Shown here in pieces: positions 1-6,957 of a stretch of 50,173 nt of DNA. The stretch is taken from contig JAFZFZ010000069.1 in assembly GCA_017557005.1 (NCBI GenBank), forward strand, positions 1 through 50,173. Direction: 5' to 3'. The DNA is from Bacteroidaceae bacterium (lineage in GTDB: Bacteria; Bacteroidota; Bacteroidia; Bacteroidales; Bacteroidaceae). The position numbers and the translations under genes are program-made. The notes beneath the pieces are model-generated. The model saw only the letters and a program-made list of their open reading frames with translations, made no database searches and was not told the origin of the DNA. Every line of letters begins with the position of its first letter. The stretch's first letter is position 1.

Positions 1-605
1 CCCTTTTCTAATGTCGATTTCATTTAACTGAATACTGAATACCTGAATACTGTAAGTAAGAAGTGAGTTGTGTAAGTACTTGATATTGAAACATGTTTGT
101 TGGTTATTGAAAATCATCAGTCATCAGTAATCAGTTGTTTTATCTCCATTTACCTTGCATAACAACGATGCCTGGGCAGTAAATTGCTATGAAATTGTCC
201 ATATTCTGTACGGATTTTGTTGACATTATCTACTAAGAAAATTGACTCCATTTACTGAAAAGTTGACTCATTTACTAGAAAAGTAGACGCTTTTACTAGA
301 AAAGTAGGCGTTTTCGTTTTGCTCCTCTCACGCAACGCGATGGTAGGCGCAACAAGAAAATATCGCACCTATGATAAAGCACGCTCGCAGGTGCAACATT
401 GAAGAAAAGGCAAAAAATAGCAATATTTTCGCAAAAACTTGAAATTTTCCTCATCCTGTCCCACGCCATGGGACACCCTCCCCGTAACTTCGCATCCAGA
501 AATGACACTAAGGTTCGTGCCAGCGAGCAAGATGCAAGTTTACTTGCAATTTTTCAGCGAGCGCAGCCGAAGCTCAACAATGAAATTGTTAAACTCTAAA
601 CAAGT
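1..605. other. Intergenic host DNA without a credible gene
   Basis: I see no convincing coding region here. The short open frames overlap one another on both strands and lack recognisable domains. The stretch is AT-rich, with short local direct repeats (CATCAGTCATCAGTAATCAG at about 115-134) and the tandem repeat listed separately. It forms the upstream region of the small HIRAN gene. Confidence 0.5.
237..315. repeat. Degenerate tandem repeat, about 21 bp x 4
   Basis: Four head-to-tail units begin GAAAA at 237, 257, 278 and 299, with the approximate unit GAAAAGTNGACNCNTTTACTA. The last two full units are the most similar. They lie in non-coding DNA upstream of the HIRAN gene. The function is unknown; repeat expansion or a protein-binding array are both possible. 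Confidence 0.7.
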
Positions 606-956
606 ATGGAAACAAAGAAGAAGTATTTCATGGATTGCCACCTCGCTGGAGTCCTCTACCACGAAGCTAATGAAGTGTGGGAACATCTCAAACCTGGCAC
701 CCCACTCCGCCTCGTGCGCGAACTCGACAACCGCCACGACCCCAATGCCGTGGCCGTAGTGTATGACCACAAGGAAGCCGACGAGGAGGTATGCATCGGT
801 TACATCCCCCGCCATGCCAATGAAGTCATCGCACTGCTACTTGAGATGGGTTGGACACACATATTCGATTGTCGCATCCGCCAACTCTGCCCCGATGCCC
901 ACCCCGAACGGCAGGTGCAACTGGTGATCAAAGTAAAGCGCAACTTAGACAATTGA
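606..956 (+). CDS. Small HIRAN-domain protein
   Basis: This is a 116-residue protein that is essentially one HIRAN domain. It carries the core DNRHDPNAV (residues 41-49) followed by a basic/acidic loop and IGYIPRHAN (64-72). Both are the conserved segments of HIRAN modules, which are known to bind the 3' end of single-stranded DNA in SWI2/SNF2 helicases such as HLTF. Stand-alone bacterial versions are common and mostly uncharacterised. The start at 606 gives a domain-sized protein; frames beginning further upstream in other phases have no domain. It lies about 350 bases before the GmrSD-type gene on the same strand, so a shared role in DNA surveillance is possible but not shown. Confidence 0.75.
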   Translation: METKKKYFMDCHLAGVLYHEANEVWEHLKPGTPLRLVRELDNRHDPNAVAVVYDHKEADEEVCIGYIPRHANEVIALLLEMGWTHIFDCRIRQLCPDAHPERQVQLVIKVKRNLDN

Positions 957-1306
957 AAATTGAAAGTTGAAAATTGAGAATGACCTACTGAGAATACACT
1001 CGACAAAGCCCTTTTTCAACGTAAATTGCCCAAAATGTCCATAAAATTACCATAGATAACGAATAAAATCAGCCTGCATGCAGAGGGGAGAACAATTCGT
1101 TCACCCCATTCCTATACGCACATCACTAACAACCAACGCACACCGCAGTAGCTACCGAGACACACCTCGCTAGCTAGCGATGAGAAACGCGGTAGTTAGC
1201 GAAGAGAAACATTTACAAAGCAATTACAAAGATTATACAAAGACAATACTTGCAGATACGGAATTAACTTTTTAACTTTGGGGCAAAAGAAACTAAAATT
1301 GAAAAT
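957..1306. other. Intergenic region with promoter for the DUF262 gene
   Basis: No gene is visible. The stretch holds an inverted TAGCTAGC-rich segment (about 1169-1180) and three short direct repeats ending in ACAAAG with an 11-bp period (1213-1220, 1224-1231 and about 1234-1242). A Bacteroides-type promoter follows and is listed separately. Confidence 0.5.
1250..1280 (+). promoter_or_regulatory. Bacteroides-type promoter upstream of the DUF262 gene
   Basis: TTG at 1250-1252 and TAACTTTG at 1273-1280 are separated by 20 bases. This fits the Bacteroidales TTTG / TAnnTTTG consensus with a partial -33 element. The coding start lies 27 bases downstream. Confidence 0.55.
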
Positions 1307-3397
1307 ATGAAAGGCGACGCACAACCACTCATAAAGTTCTTTGATGGATCTGACAAAAGATTCATAATACCTCTATATCAACGCAATTACGACTGGAAAG
1401 AAGAGAACTGCGAACAATTGTATCAGGATTTGATAAAATTGCACAACAGCAACAGGAAGAACCATTTTTTTGGAAGCATTGTTTCATCCATAGAATCAGG
1501 TTCAGAGGATAGATTTATTATAGATGGACAACAACGTATCACTACAGTATCCCTGCTATTGATTGCAATGGTTAATGCCTGTAATGAAGGTAAAATAATA
1601 GCCACAGATAAGAAGCTAGTGGAAAAAATCTTCAAACGTTATCTTGTCGATGAATATCAAGAGGAAGAGCGCAAAGTAAAATTGAAGCCCATAAAAAAAG
1701 ATATGCAAGCCTTTGATGCTCTCCTATATAAACCTAGGGAACAATATATAAAAGAGTCCAATGTTACACGCAATTACGATTTCTTTTACGACAAAGTGAT
1801 TCATTGTGGATTGACTTTAGATCAATTATTTGAAACCATCAAAAAACTGGAAGTCATAAACATTCGACTTGAAGAAGATGATGACCCGCAACTAATCTTT
1901 GAAAGTTTAAATTCTACGGGACTAGACCTTAAGGAAGCGGATAAAATTCGCAACTATCTTTTGATGTCATTGAGTCCGACAGAGCAGGATGACTTGTATA
2001 CGCGCTATTGGAATCCTATTGAAGAAAGTACAAAATATGAGCCTTCATCTTTTGTTCGTGACTACTTGACTATGAAGCAAGGAAAGATTGGAAGAATTGA
2101 TAAAATATACTTCATCTTCAAAGATTATGCGGAAACTCAACAAACCGATAGAGCAACGTTATTGGAGGAAATGCATCATTTCGCAAAAATATATCAGAAA
2201 ATAGATTGCGGAGGATTTGATAGCAATAAGATTAACAGAAAGCTTAATCAAGTCAGGACACTTGATTCTACGGTTGCATATCCCTTTTACATGGCTTTTT
2301 TCGACTATGCGATAACAAATGATTTAACAATAGAGGAGCAATTGAATGTTTTGGATGTTGTTGAATCATATTGGGCAAGACGTATTATCTGCAATCTTCC
2401 TTCTAATGCCTTAAATAAAGTATTCTCCACACTTCATAGAGATGTACTTAATCACCTTTCAAAAAAATGTGGAGACACGACATACTCATATGTAGACATT
2501 CTCATATTCATACTATTAAAGAAGGCACAATCTTCATTATTTCCTACAGACGAAGATGTAAGAAGAGACTTCGCTTCCAGACAGATATACAAGATGCCGG
2601 TAAACACGCGTACATTTATTCTTGAACGCATGGAGAATAGAGACAACAATGAACGGCACGAAGTGGTTAAACAGCTCATGGACAAGTCCATAACGATAGA
2701 ACACATAATGCCACAAACGCTTTCTGAAAAGTGGAAGATTGCTTTAGGGGAAAATTGGGAGCAAATACATCAACAATATCTGCATACTATGGCCAATCTC
2801 ACACTCACTGGATATAATTCACAATATAGCAATTTGTCTTTTGAGGAGAAAAGAGATATGGAAAAAGGTTTCAAAGAAAGCGCCTTCAGATTGAATAATT
2901 ATGTCAAATCGTGTGAACGATGGACAGAAACAGAACTTAAGCAAAGGCAACAAGAATTATTGAGCGTATTCATTAATTTATGGCCTATGCCATTTACAAC
3001 ATTCAAGCCTATTAAAACAGAAATTGAATCTGCCTCATTAGACGATGAAGATTTTGAGTTTACTGGAAAGAAACTACAAGCCTATACCTTCAAAGGAGTG
3101 CGCTATGCCGTCACTACATGGAAAGAAATGCTGATAAAATTATGTTGTAATATCATAATCGAGAAACGTTCTACTATGGAATGGTTATGCGCTAATGAAA
3201 AATGTTGTTGTTCTGCATCACCTGAAAATGGAAGAACAGAGTTTGCTAAGGGTATGTTCGTTTGGAGCGACAACAGCACTGCATCTAAAATAGACATCCT
3301 TCATCGAATATTTGCAGAATGTAATATACCTCCTTCTGAACTATCTTTTGAGTTTAGAAACGACATTGAAGAAACAACAACAGCAGATATAGTTTAA
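1307..3397 (+). CDS. DUF262-DUF1524 protein, GmrSD-type restriction nuclease
   Basis: A 696-residue fusion protein. The N-terminal DUF262 half starts with IPLYQRNYDW (21-30) and has the ParB-like nucleotide-binding signature DGQQR (73-77). The C-terminal half carries the HNH-like DUF1524 signature with His466 in EHIMPQ, then ANLTLTGYN some 30 residues later. This is the GmrS-GmrD order seen in type IV systems that use an NTP to cut modified (for example glucosylated hydroxymethylcytosine) phage DNA. Related DUF262 proteins also occur in other defence systems. About 130 residues follow the HNH part and I cannot assign them. It has its own promoter and probably leads a three-gene unit with the next two genes, 7 and 16 bases apart. 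Specificity for modified DNA is an inference from the family. Confidence 0.85.
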   Translation: MKGDAQPLIKFFDGSDKRFIIPLYQRNYDWKEENCEQLYQDLIKLHNSNRKNHFFGSIVSSIESGSEDRFIIDGQQRITTVSLLLIAMVNACNEGKIIATDKKLVEKIFKRYLVDEYQEEERKVKLKPIKKDMQAFDALLYKPREQYIKESNVTRNYDFFYDKVIHCGLTLDQLFETIKKLEVINIRLEEDDDPQLIFESLNSTGLDLKEADKIRNYLLMSLSPTEQDDLYTRYWNPIEESTKYEPSSFVRDYLTMKQGKIGRIDKIYFIFKDYAETQQTDRATLLEEMHHFAKIYQKIDCGGFDSNKINRKLNQVRTLDSTVAYPFYMAFFDYAITNDLTIEEQLNVLDVVESYWARRIICNLPSNALNKVFSTLHRDVLNHLSKKCGDTTYSYVDILIFILLKKAQSSLFPTDEDVRRDFASRQIYKMPVNTRTFILERMENRDNNERHEVVKQLMDKSITIEHIMPQTLSEKWKIALGENWEQIHQQYLHTMANLTLTGYNSQYSNLSFEEKRDMEKGFKESAFRLNNYVKSCERWTETELKQRQQELLSVFINLWPMPFTTFKPIKTEIESASLDDEDFEFTGKKLQAYTFKGVRYAVTTWKEMLIKLCCNIIIEKRSTMEWLCANEKCCCSASPENGRTEFAKGMFVWSDNSTASKIDILHRIFAECNIPPSELSFEFRNDIEETTTADIV

Positions 3398-3404
3398 TAC
3401 TCTC

Positions 3405-4085
3405 ATGGAACCCTACAACCCCATAATCCTAAAAGAGCGTCCCGAGCGATGTCCAATCTGCGGAGGTGAAGTATGGAAAATTCTCTACGAAGAACCCACA
3501 CCTGAAGCCTATGAGAAGCGTCACGAGACAAAGACCATCTTTGCTGGATGCTGCATCACCGAGCACGACCCTGCATGGCAGTGCGACGATTGCTATACAC
3601 CCATCTACGAAGGTACGGACATGGGTAGACAGCCCCACATGGCATATGCCACCTGTATCGTGCGCCACGAAGACCTGCTCCCCATCACGAAGACGGTCAT
3701 ACACATCGCCTACGACACGAAAAACGATAGGTATGCAGCGCAAGGCATCGTTCGTACCTACTATGACAACGACATCAGCGAGTATGCCCTGCGTGTGGGC
3801 AAGGAGCGCGTGCGCCAGCTTTTCTCGGACGGCAATATGCAGCGCTTGGCGCAGGCGGCCAAGGTCACCGAGCTGCCCCTAATACTCGATGGGGCCTCCA
3901 TGTGGCTGCGCGTGGAGTGTGGCGGAGAGCTTTGCACCATAGAGCGCAACAGCGCCAACGTAGATATGGATGATACAATGACCCTATTCATGCAGCAAAT
4001 GGAGAAGATACACGCACGTTGGCATAACGAAGAAGGCTATGAAATAGGGAATACCAACAACAAGATAAGAAGATTCTTAAGATAA
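3405..4085 (+). CDS. Zinc-ribbon protein of unknown function
   Basis: A 226-residue protein that I do not recognise as a named family. Cys16-Pro-Ile-Cys19 and Cys60-Asp-Asp-Cys63 form a likely zinc ribbon in the first 65 residues. The remainder is mixed and predicted soluble, with no signal peptide or membrane segment. Codon use is more GC-rich than in the preceding nuclease gene, which may mean separate origins. It begins 7 bases after the DUF262 stop, so it is probably co-transcribed and may be an accessory of that system. Confidence 0.65.
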   Translation: MEPYNPIILKERPERCPICGGEVWKILYEEPTPEAYEKRHETKTIFAGCCITEHDPAWQCDDCYTPIYEGTDMGRQPHMAYATCIVRHEDLLPITKTVIHIAYDTKNDRYAAQGIVRTYYDNDISEYALRVGKERVRQLFSDGNMQRLAQAAKVTELPLILDGASMWLRVECGGELCTIERNSANVDMDDTMTLFMQQMEKIHARWHNEEGYEIGNTNNKIRRFLR

Positions 4086-4101
4086 ACAAATCAATGCTAT
4101 T

Positions 4102-4428
4102 ATGATTGAAGAACTAATCCCCCATAAATCTGATTGTTTACTTTGCGTAAAAGTCGGTAAAGTTAAGCGAGAGAATCTATATGAAATGTCTCGCAAATAC
4201 TGGGTTGTCAATCTAGAAAGGGCATCAAAAGCCACCCATGTTTTGGCAATAGTAGATGGTATTGTTGAAGCCGTTTATATACCCAAAGAATGGAAACACT
4301 CAGAAGAACATCCTGGAAGATGCGAGTTTGTGGGGAATGAGGATTTACATTCAGATTATATAGGGAAAAGCGTTGTTGAGTTCTACGGAAAAAGCCAAAA
4401 CCCAGTTAAATACATTATACGGGCATGA
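4102..4428 (+). CDS. Small protein, possibly PUA-like fold, at the prophage border
   Basis: A 108-residue soluble protein. The central part (YWVVNLERA, then VLAIVDGIVEAVYIP, then GRCEFVGNE, then a closing NPVKYI) recalls small PUA/EVE-like nucleic-acid-binding proteins often found near restriction genes. That resemblance is from memory and uncertain. It follows the zinc-ribbon gene by 16 bases, so it probably belongs to the same unit. Its TGA stop (4426-4428) overlaps a copy of the prophage end repeat, so the extreme C-terminus could have been altered by an insertion, although the protein looks complete. Confidence 0.6.
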   Translation: MIEELIPHKSDCLLCVKVGKVKRENLYEMSRKYWVVNLERASKATHVLAIVDGIVEAVYIPKEWKHSEEHPGRCEFVGNEDLHSDYIGKSVVEFYGKSQNPVKYIIRA

Positions 4429-4442
4429 AAACGAAGTGTACA
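4428..4442 (+). repeat. Outer copy of the prophage end repeat (AAAACGAAGTGTACA)
   Basis: This matches the 4521-4535 copy at 14 of 15 bases, in the same orientation, 93 bp away. In phage Mu two same-orientation transposase sites at the left end lie about 100 bp apart, so this could be the true outer L1 site. Against that, no target duplication is seen at this position, whereas one is seen beside the inner copy. Confidence 0.6.
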
Positions 4443-4513
4443 GTGGTGGGATGATGAATTGAGGGTGTAAGTGGCTTTGTTTTCAGTGAGTTACGTAGGA
4501 TTTGTGCTTGATG

Positions 4514-4518
4514 CGGTT
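4514..4518. repeat. Candidate target-site duplication, left (CGGTT)
   Basis: CGGTT here and at 39091-39095 directly flank the terminal repeats. The shared string extends to TGCGGTT (4512-4518 and 39089-39095). The 5-bp length is typical of Mu-family transposition. Confidence 0.6.
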
Positions 4519-4520
4519 TT

Positions 4521-4535
4521 AAAACGAAGCGTACA
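4521..4535 (+). repeat. Transposase end site, left (AAAACGAAGCGTACA)
   Basis: Inverted relative to the two right-end copies (13 of 15 bases shared with the complement of the 39074 copy). It starts 2 bp inside the proposed left end. It is presumably bound by the MuA-like transposase. Confidence 0.7.
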
Positions 4536-4920
4536 ATATCTTTAATTTACTTGAATTGGGCTTTAATTTTGAGGGGCCGGGTGTTTAATCGGGCTTGTGC
4601 GCCTGTTTAATGCTGCTTTAATTCGCTTTAATTTATGGCGGTCGGGAGGTCGGTTTTTACGGCTTTCTGGCCGTATTTTTTTTGCCTGGTGATAGGGTTG
4701 GATGGGTGTAAAATGCGCGTGTGGCGCGTAGAATGGGCGTTTTGTGGCCTTCCTGACGTGAGGTGTGGCTGTGGATGAGGCTCTGCGCGGCGGATGGCTG
4801 TAAATGGGGTTTAAATGGCCGTTAAATGGTGGTTAAGCAGCCATTAAATGGCGGTAACTGATGAGGCTGTTTTGGGCTTAAAAAGGCGTGTCCGGGGGTG
4901 TAATCTGTGGGCGAAAAAGC

Positions 4921-4935
4921 TGTACATTTCGTATG
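4921..4935 (-). repeat. Internal copy of end repeat, inverted (TGTACATTTCGTATG)
   Basis: The first 12 bases are identical to the right-end copies. It lies about 400 bp inside the left end in the opposite orientation to the 4521 copy. It is a candidate extra transposase-binding site. Confidence 0.6.
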
Positions 4936-4947
4936 AAAAACGGGGTT

Positions 4948-4983
4948 GGGTGGACAGATGGGTGGACAAATGGGTGGACATTT
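4948..4983 (+). repeat. 12-bp tandem repeat x 3 (GGGTGGACANAT-like)
   Basis: GGGTGGACAGAT, GGGTGGACAAAT and GGGTGGACATTT follow one another without spacer. A protein-binding array in the left-end control region is possible. No spacers are present, so it is not a CRISPR. Confidence 0.75.
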
Positions 4984-5241
4984 GAGGGGGGGAATAATAC
5001 CCCATAGTGGAAATATGTGGGTGCAAAAGTAGCTTTTTTAATGAAAATCTACCCCTTTAATATCCGAATGAATATAGGGAAAAATACCCTTAAAAATCTG
5101 CTAAACCGCTAATAAATAGCAATTTAAGCAGATTTTTCGGTAAAAAAAAGAAAAAACAGCATGTCGCACCCCTCGCAGAGGTGTATGGAGGGGTATGGGG
5201 TGGTGTCTCGTTGTGATGGAGCGCTTGGATCTGAATATAGG

Positions 5242-5258
5242 CTGCGATGGCATCGCAG
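5242..5258. repeat. Perfect palindrome CTGCGATG-G-CATCGCAG
   Basis: Two 8-bp arms with a single-base centre, about 90 bases beyond the 3' end of the repressor gene. It could be a binding site or part of a transcript end; no U-tract follows. Confidence 0.6.
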
Positions 5259-5346
5259 CGTAGGGGACTACTATGCGAATACCGGATGGTGGGTGTGAGG
5301 GGTACGGGGTACATTTTCGTAGGGTCACGAAAATGGTGGGGCTGTC

Positions 5347-6015
5347 CTATTCGAGGCGTATGACCCCGATGACCAATGCGACTGCATATATAGATGAGCA
5401 TGGGAGCTCGAAGGGGTCGTACTTCTCATTATCGGATACGATGAGTACATGATCCTTGTCGTGTCCGGGCTTGATGCGTTTGATGAGTGCGCCCTGATCC
5501 GTGTCGATGACATACACCTTGTTCCATTGAAAGAAGAGCTTATCCATGGTTACACGTTGACAAGCGACGATGTCCCCGGAGCTGTATTTTGGGTACATGC
5601 TGGATCCTTTGACTTGTATAAGGAAGTCGGCTCCCTTGAATGCCGGTACTACGTAGCGGTCGCATTCGTGTTCTAGCACGGTCTGTGCTGATGTGAGCGC
5701 ACCAGCCATCGCGCTGAGAGGAATTAAAGGAATTCCTTCAGTTGGGTTCAACGCAGGATGTGCTGTAGGTATGTGCGTTTGTGTAGGTTTGTCCGATCTC
5801 AACATCTCCCCTCTACCTGTTAGTAGCCACTCTGGGGATAAATCTCTATAATTATGTAGAATCTTTTCTATATTTGAAGAGTTCATACCTTTCCCGTTCT
5901 TTTTAAGTTTTCCGAGCAAGCCGACAGATAAATCTGCCGCAACAGTCATTTGATTATCATTAATACCCTTGACTGTCATGTACTCCTGTAGTCTTTCTAT
6001 AAAATTTCTGCCCAT
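5347..6015 (-). CDS. Phage repressor, HTH plus S24 (LexA-like) peptidase domain
   Basis: A 222-residue CI/LexA-type repressor. An N-terminal helix-turn-helix (about residues 5-60) is followed by a linker with a candidate Ala104-Gly105 self-cleavage site (AMAGALTS). The S24 domain has nucleophile Ser139 in GSSMYP and general base Lys179 in ALIKRI. It would keep lytic genes silent and be inactivated by RecA-stimulated self-cleavage, which suggests SOS-inducible excision. Mu's own repressor is not of this type. It is transcribed leftward and divergent from the early operon, with a shared operator region at 6013-6156. The ATG at 6013-6015 overlaps one copy of a direct repeat, so autoregulation is likely. 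Confidence 0.9.
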   Translation of the reverse strand: MGRNFIERLQEYMTVKGINDNQMTVAADLSVGLLGKLKKNGKGMNSSNIEKILHNYRDLSPEWLLTGRGEMLRSDKPTQTHIPTAHPALNPTEGIPLIPLSAMAGALTSAQTVLEHECDRYVVPAFKGADFLIQVKGSSMYPKYSSGDIVACQRVTMDKLFFQWNKVYVIDTDQGALIKRIKPGHDKDHVLIVSDNEKYDPFELPCSSIYAVALVIGVIRLE

Positions 6016-6056
6016 ATTGAAAAAATTCTTTATAAAAATTTTGCATATTGAAAAAA
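6013..6056. promoter_or_regulatory. Direct repeats CATATTGAAAAAA (candidate operators)
   Basis: Identical 13-mers at 6013-6025 and 6044-6056, 31 bp apart (three helical turns). The second lies between the -33 and -7 elements of the rightward early promoter, and the first overlaps the repressor start codon. They are likely binding sites for the repressor or for the small HTH protein. Confidence 0.55.
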
Positions 6057-6069
6057 ATCAATACCTTTG
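6040..6069 (+). promoter_or_regulatory. Early rightward promoter
   Basis: TTTG at 6040-6043 and TACCTTTG at 6062-6069, 18 bases apart, match the Bacteroidales promoter consensus apart from slightly short spacing. It would drive the early/transposition operon starting at 6157. Confidence 0.65.
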
Positions 6070-6095
6070 CACCGTGTTAACGATGTAAACGCGGC

Positions 6096-6127
6096 CAAAG
6101 ATACGAAAATTTACCGATAGATACGAA
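6096..6127 (-). promoter_or_regulatory. Repressor promoter with repeated operator AGATACGAAAATT
   Basis: On the minus strand, TTCG (6127-6124), 20 bases, then TATCTTTG (6103-6096) form a leftward promoter. Identical 13-mers at 6099-6111 and 6119-6131, 20 bp apart, overlap its -7 and -33 elements, so a bound protein would block it. This promoter faces the early promoter head-on, as the early and repressor promoters do in Mu. Confidence 0.55.
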
Positions 6128-6156
6128 AATTAATAACCAATAAATAAGAGATAAAA

Positions 6157-6552
6157 ATGGAAAGCAAGATTATTGAAAAGGTACGCGGTCGCATGATGCG
6201 CAAAATGGCGGTTGTAGAGGGTAACATTACCACCTGCACGGAAAAGTTCAGTGAGGACTATGAAAAGTTCCTTAACTGGTATGCAGAGGACCTGTATAAG
6301 AACAAAAAACTGCTTGAATACTACAAAGGCTTGCTCACCACGATTAGTGTGGGTGACCTCTCGTATTTGAAGGAAACATTGCGCCACCATGTGGAGCATC
6401 TTGGTGATGACATTTTGCATGGATCACTGCGCAAGAGCAGCACGAACAGCTTTGCAAACCTTGCCCATGTGCTTGACCTTGAAGTGAAGCAGACGGTGAT
6501 TACAGTTTGCTCGGTGATGTTGAGTGAGATTACTGAATTGGAAAGACAATAA
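6157..6552 (+). CDS. Early phage protein of unknown function
   Basis: A 131-residue, soluble, mostly helical protein that I do not recognise. It is the first gene of the rightward early operon, 12 bases ahead of the next gene. No DNA-binding or catalytic motif is evident. Position suggests a regulator or host-takeover protein, but the sequence gives no direct support. Confidence 0.6.
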   Translation: MESKIIEKVRGRMMRKMAVVEGNITTCTEKFSEDYEKFLNWYAEDLYKNKKLLEYYKGLLTTISVGDLSYLKETLRHHVEHLGDDILHGSLRKSSTNSFANLAHVLDLEVKQTVITVCSVMLSEITELERQ

Positions 6553-6564
6553 ACAAGTGGGACT

Positions 6565-6945
6565 ATGGAAAAGCAGATTGTAGTAAGTAACGAGGGGCGC
6601 CAGTTCTTAATGAAGGCATTCGATTGCACACGCGTCACAGTATGGAAGGCGTTGAATTTCAAATCGAACACAGACACAGCGCGTAAGATACGCCATTTGG
6701 CCCTGCAACGCGGTGGTGAATTAGTAGGCAGCAATGCTGTTGAGTGGGATACCAACCATGTGGAGGGCCCTGAGCGGAAGATGGTGCAGTGTTATGGTGA
6801 TCGTGTGCGTATAGAGTTGGTGAGAGCTACCAATGTATTGAGTGTGTACGTAGATGATATTCTTGAACGTGAGTTGTCAGGATTAAGCATTGCTGAGTTA
6901 ATGGAACTTCAACAGGAATTAGAATTATTGGCTGCAAGCCTCTAA
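6565..6945 (+). CDS. Early HTH-type DNA-binding protein (Ner-position)
   Basis: A 126-residue protein. Residues about 8-50 read as a helix-turn-helix: FLMKAFDCTRVTVWKAL, where the TRVTVWKAL helix looks like a recognition helix, followed by a basic helix. The C-terminal part has a helical LSIAELMELQQELELL segment suited to dimerisation. It sits where Mu has ner, between the control region and the transposase gene. A role in switching early transcription is therefore likely, though it is not a clear Ner homologue. The transposase gene starts 12 bases downstream. Confidence 0.6.
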   Translation: MEKQIVVSNEGRQFLMKAFDCTRVTVWKALNFKSNTDTARKIRHLALQRGGELVGSNAVEWDTNHVEGPERKMVQCYGDRVRIELVRATNVLSVYVDDILERELSGLSIAELMELQQELELLAASL

Positions 6946-6957
6946 TCAGGGAGCGGT

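Larger units (their letters stand above)
4536..5346. other. Left-end non-coding region of the prophage
   Basis: About 800 bases with no convincing gene; open frames here are low-complexity and follow the repeats. It holds runs of GTTTAA/TTTAAA-type motifs (about 4585-4632 and 4800-4855), a third end-site copy at 4921, a 12-bp tandem repeat at 4948 and a 17-base palindrome at 5242. Mu keeps regulatory and transposition enhancer sequences near its left end, so a similar role is possible. Confidence 0.5.

Noticed and set aside
399..759. Plus-strand ORFs overlapping the HIRAN gene start
   Set aside because: They have no domain-like sequence and lie in other frames; the HIRAN frame explains the region.
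4948..4983. CRISPR-like repeat
   Set aside because: Units are 12 bp and directly adjacent with no spacers.
4844..5026. Minus-strand ORF in the left-end region
   Set aside because: Its His/Ser/Thr-rich sequence is just the translation of the 12-bp tandem repeat.
5090..5401. Minus-strand ORFs downstream of the repressor
   Set aside because: Low-complexity, overlap the repressor 3' end in other frames and show no motif.
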